Below, piece by piece: positions 63,272 through 64,000 of a DNA stretch of 64,000 nt; within the stretch, counting starts at the first letter, position 1, and each line of letters begins with the position of its first letter. The DNA lies in contig NZ_JAQWGS010000008.1 in the NCBI RefSeq assembly GCF_029238095.1, positions 114,275 through 178,274 on the forward strand, written 5' to 3'. Under the pieces are notes generated by a model, which saw only the letters and a program-made list of their open reading frames with translations, had not been told where the DNA came from and did no database searches. The DNA comes from Lacinutrix sp. (GTDB taxonomy: Bacteria > Bacteroidota > Bacteroidia > Flavobacteriales > Flavobacteriaceae). Position numbers and translations under genes: made by a program.

Positions 63272-64000
63272 ATGAAAAAGACTACTTTATTTTTGATTTT
63301 ACTTTTTTTAAGTTTATCAATAAAAGCTCAAACTTATTTAACAGAGAATTTTGATACTAGTATACCAGCAACATGGACCATAGACGATGCAGGTGGAGCA
63401 ACTGGAGATTCATGGATATCAGGACTACAAGGATTTGGAAACAGTCTAGATGGTACAAATGCAGCTGTTGTAGATAGTGATGCGAATGGAAATGGTATCA
63501 TTCTTTTAGAAACTCTTACGTCTCCAGCTTTTGATACTTCTGGAGCAACAGCTATATTTTTAGACTTCGATCAATTCTATAATAATGGAGGTGGAGATAC
63601 AGCAGATGTAGAAGTATGGGATGGTACTGCTTGGGTAAATGTTTTATCTCAAAATGCAGACATTGGAGCTTTTAATGCACCAGACCAGCAACATATAGAT
63701 ATTACAGCCTACTCAAACTCTGCAATGCAAGTACGTTTTATTTATAATGATAACGACGTTTGGGCTTGGTATTGGTTAATTGATAATATTATTATTTATA
63801 ATGCTTCTTGTCCAAACCCAGATAATTTAACTTTTATTAGTTCTACATCTACCACTGCAAATTTATCATGGACAGCAGGTGGAACAGAAACAGCTTGGGA
63901 AATAGCTATACAGCCTCAAGGCACAGGTTTGCCAACAGGTTCAGGAACTCCAACATCAACAAATAATCCTCATGTTGCAATGGGCTTAACACCAGCAACA
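63272..64000 (+). CDS. Secreted surface protein with choice-of-anchor J and fibronectin type III domains (partial)
   Basis: The open frame runs from ATG 63272 to the window end without a stop (243 codons). It starts with a signal peptide (MKKTTLFLILLFLSLSIKAQ). A choice-of-anchor J-type domain follows (TYLTENFDTSIPATWTIDDA, IFLDFDQFYNN, WYWLIDNIIIY), then a fibronectin type III start (CPNPDNLTFISSTSTTANLS). Such proteins are commonly exported by the type IX system, but the C-terminal sorting domain is outside the window. Confidence 0.85.
   Translation, partial: MKKTTLFLILLFLSLSIKAQTYLTENFDTSIPATWTIDDAGGATGDSWISGLQGFGNSLDGTNAAVVDSDANGNGIILLETLTSPAFDTSGATAIFLDFDQFYNNGGGDTADVEVWDGTAWVNVLSQNADIGAFNAPDQQHIDITAYSNSAMQVRFIYNDNDVWAWYWLIDNIIIYNASCPNPDNLTFISSTSTTANLSWTAGGTETAWEIAIQPQGTGLPTGSGTPTSTNNPHVAMGLTPAT

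Noticed and set aside
1..64000. CRISPR arrays, prophage or IS elements
   Set aside because: I found no regularly spaced repeats, transposase motifs or phage structural genes in the window.

Overview
The window is a stretch of a low-GC chromosome from a member of the Flavobacteriaceae (Bacteroidetes), most likely a marine genus. This rests on several independent signs: Bacteroidetes -7 boxes (TAnnTTTG) instead of sigma70 promoters, few Shine-Dalgarno sequences, a complete Bat (aerotolerance) operon, an IPExxxVDY-family protein beside pyruvate kinase, OmpA proteins with calcium-binding repeats, and a choice-of-anchor J/fibronectin surface protein of type IX secretion style. I could not run any database search. 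All names come from motifs, lengths and gene order.

Layout. 1-2642: the end of a minus-strand MATE exporter / 33-codon microprotein / queD group, a frameshifted universal stress protein and tRNA-Ala(GGC). 2650-12287: minus-strand genes including both halves of an AddAB/RecB-like recombination nuclease (3486-6242 and 9099-12257), separated by an OmpA protein and kbl. 12463-18664: Mn/Fe superoxide dismutase, a possible small RNA, an amidophosphoribosyltransferase, a PfkB kinase and a LytS/LytR-type two-component pair in which both genes appear frameshifted. 18665-24368: rnhA-like and purN (minus), then acpP-fabF-rnc-IPExxxVDY-pyk (plus), a housekeeping block I recall as conserved in flavobacteria. 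24651-31602: dinB, a CYTH protein, a Kbp-like BON-LysM protein, a lipoprotein, gpsA, pheS, cvpA and small conserved proteins.

31612-37728 is a transport and CO2 chemistry block: two SulP anion transporters around a universal stress protein, a beta-carbonic anhydrase and a DUF2490 outer-membrane barrel. It looks like a bicarbonate or anion uptake module. 37788-47061 is the Bat operon, transcribed moxR, DUF58, a BatD/Oxygen-tolerance-like protein, batA, batB, batC, batD, batE. 47264-53709 holds an SDR, an AlbA_2 protein, a pair of envelope proteins (TM-HhH and double OmpA), an ALDH7 dehydrogenase and a lipoprotein isoaspartyl peptidase. 53832-63141 is an alpha-2-macroglobulin (intact CxEQ thioester) / SH3 / ABM / PbpC cluster for periplasmic defence. 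The window ends inside a secreted surface protein.

The most unusual sequence-level signals are: (i) a recurring short hairpin placed about 15-19 nt upstream of start codons of seven unrelated genes, three of them sharing a CGCCTTCGC-type core; (ii) three single-base frameshifts, two in adjacent partner genes at T-runs; (iii) a structured, terminator-ended intergenic segment between sod and the amidophosphoribosyltransferase that may encode a small RNA. I saw no CRISPR array, prophage or IS element.
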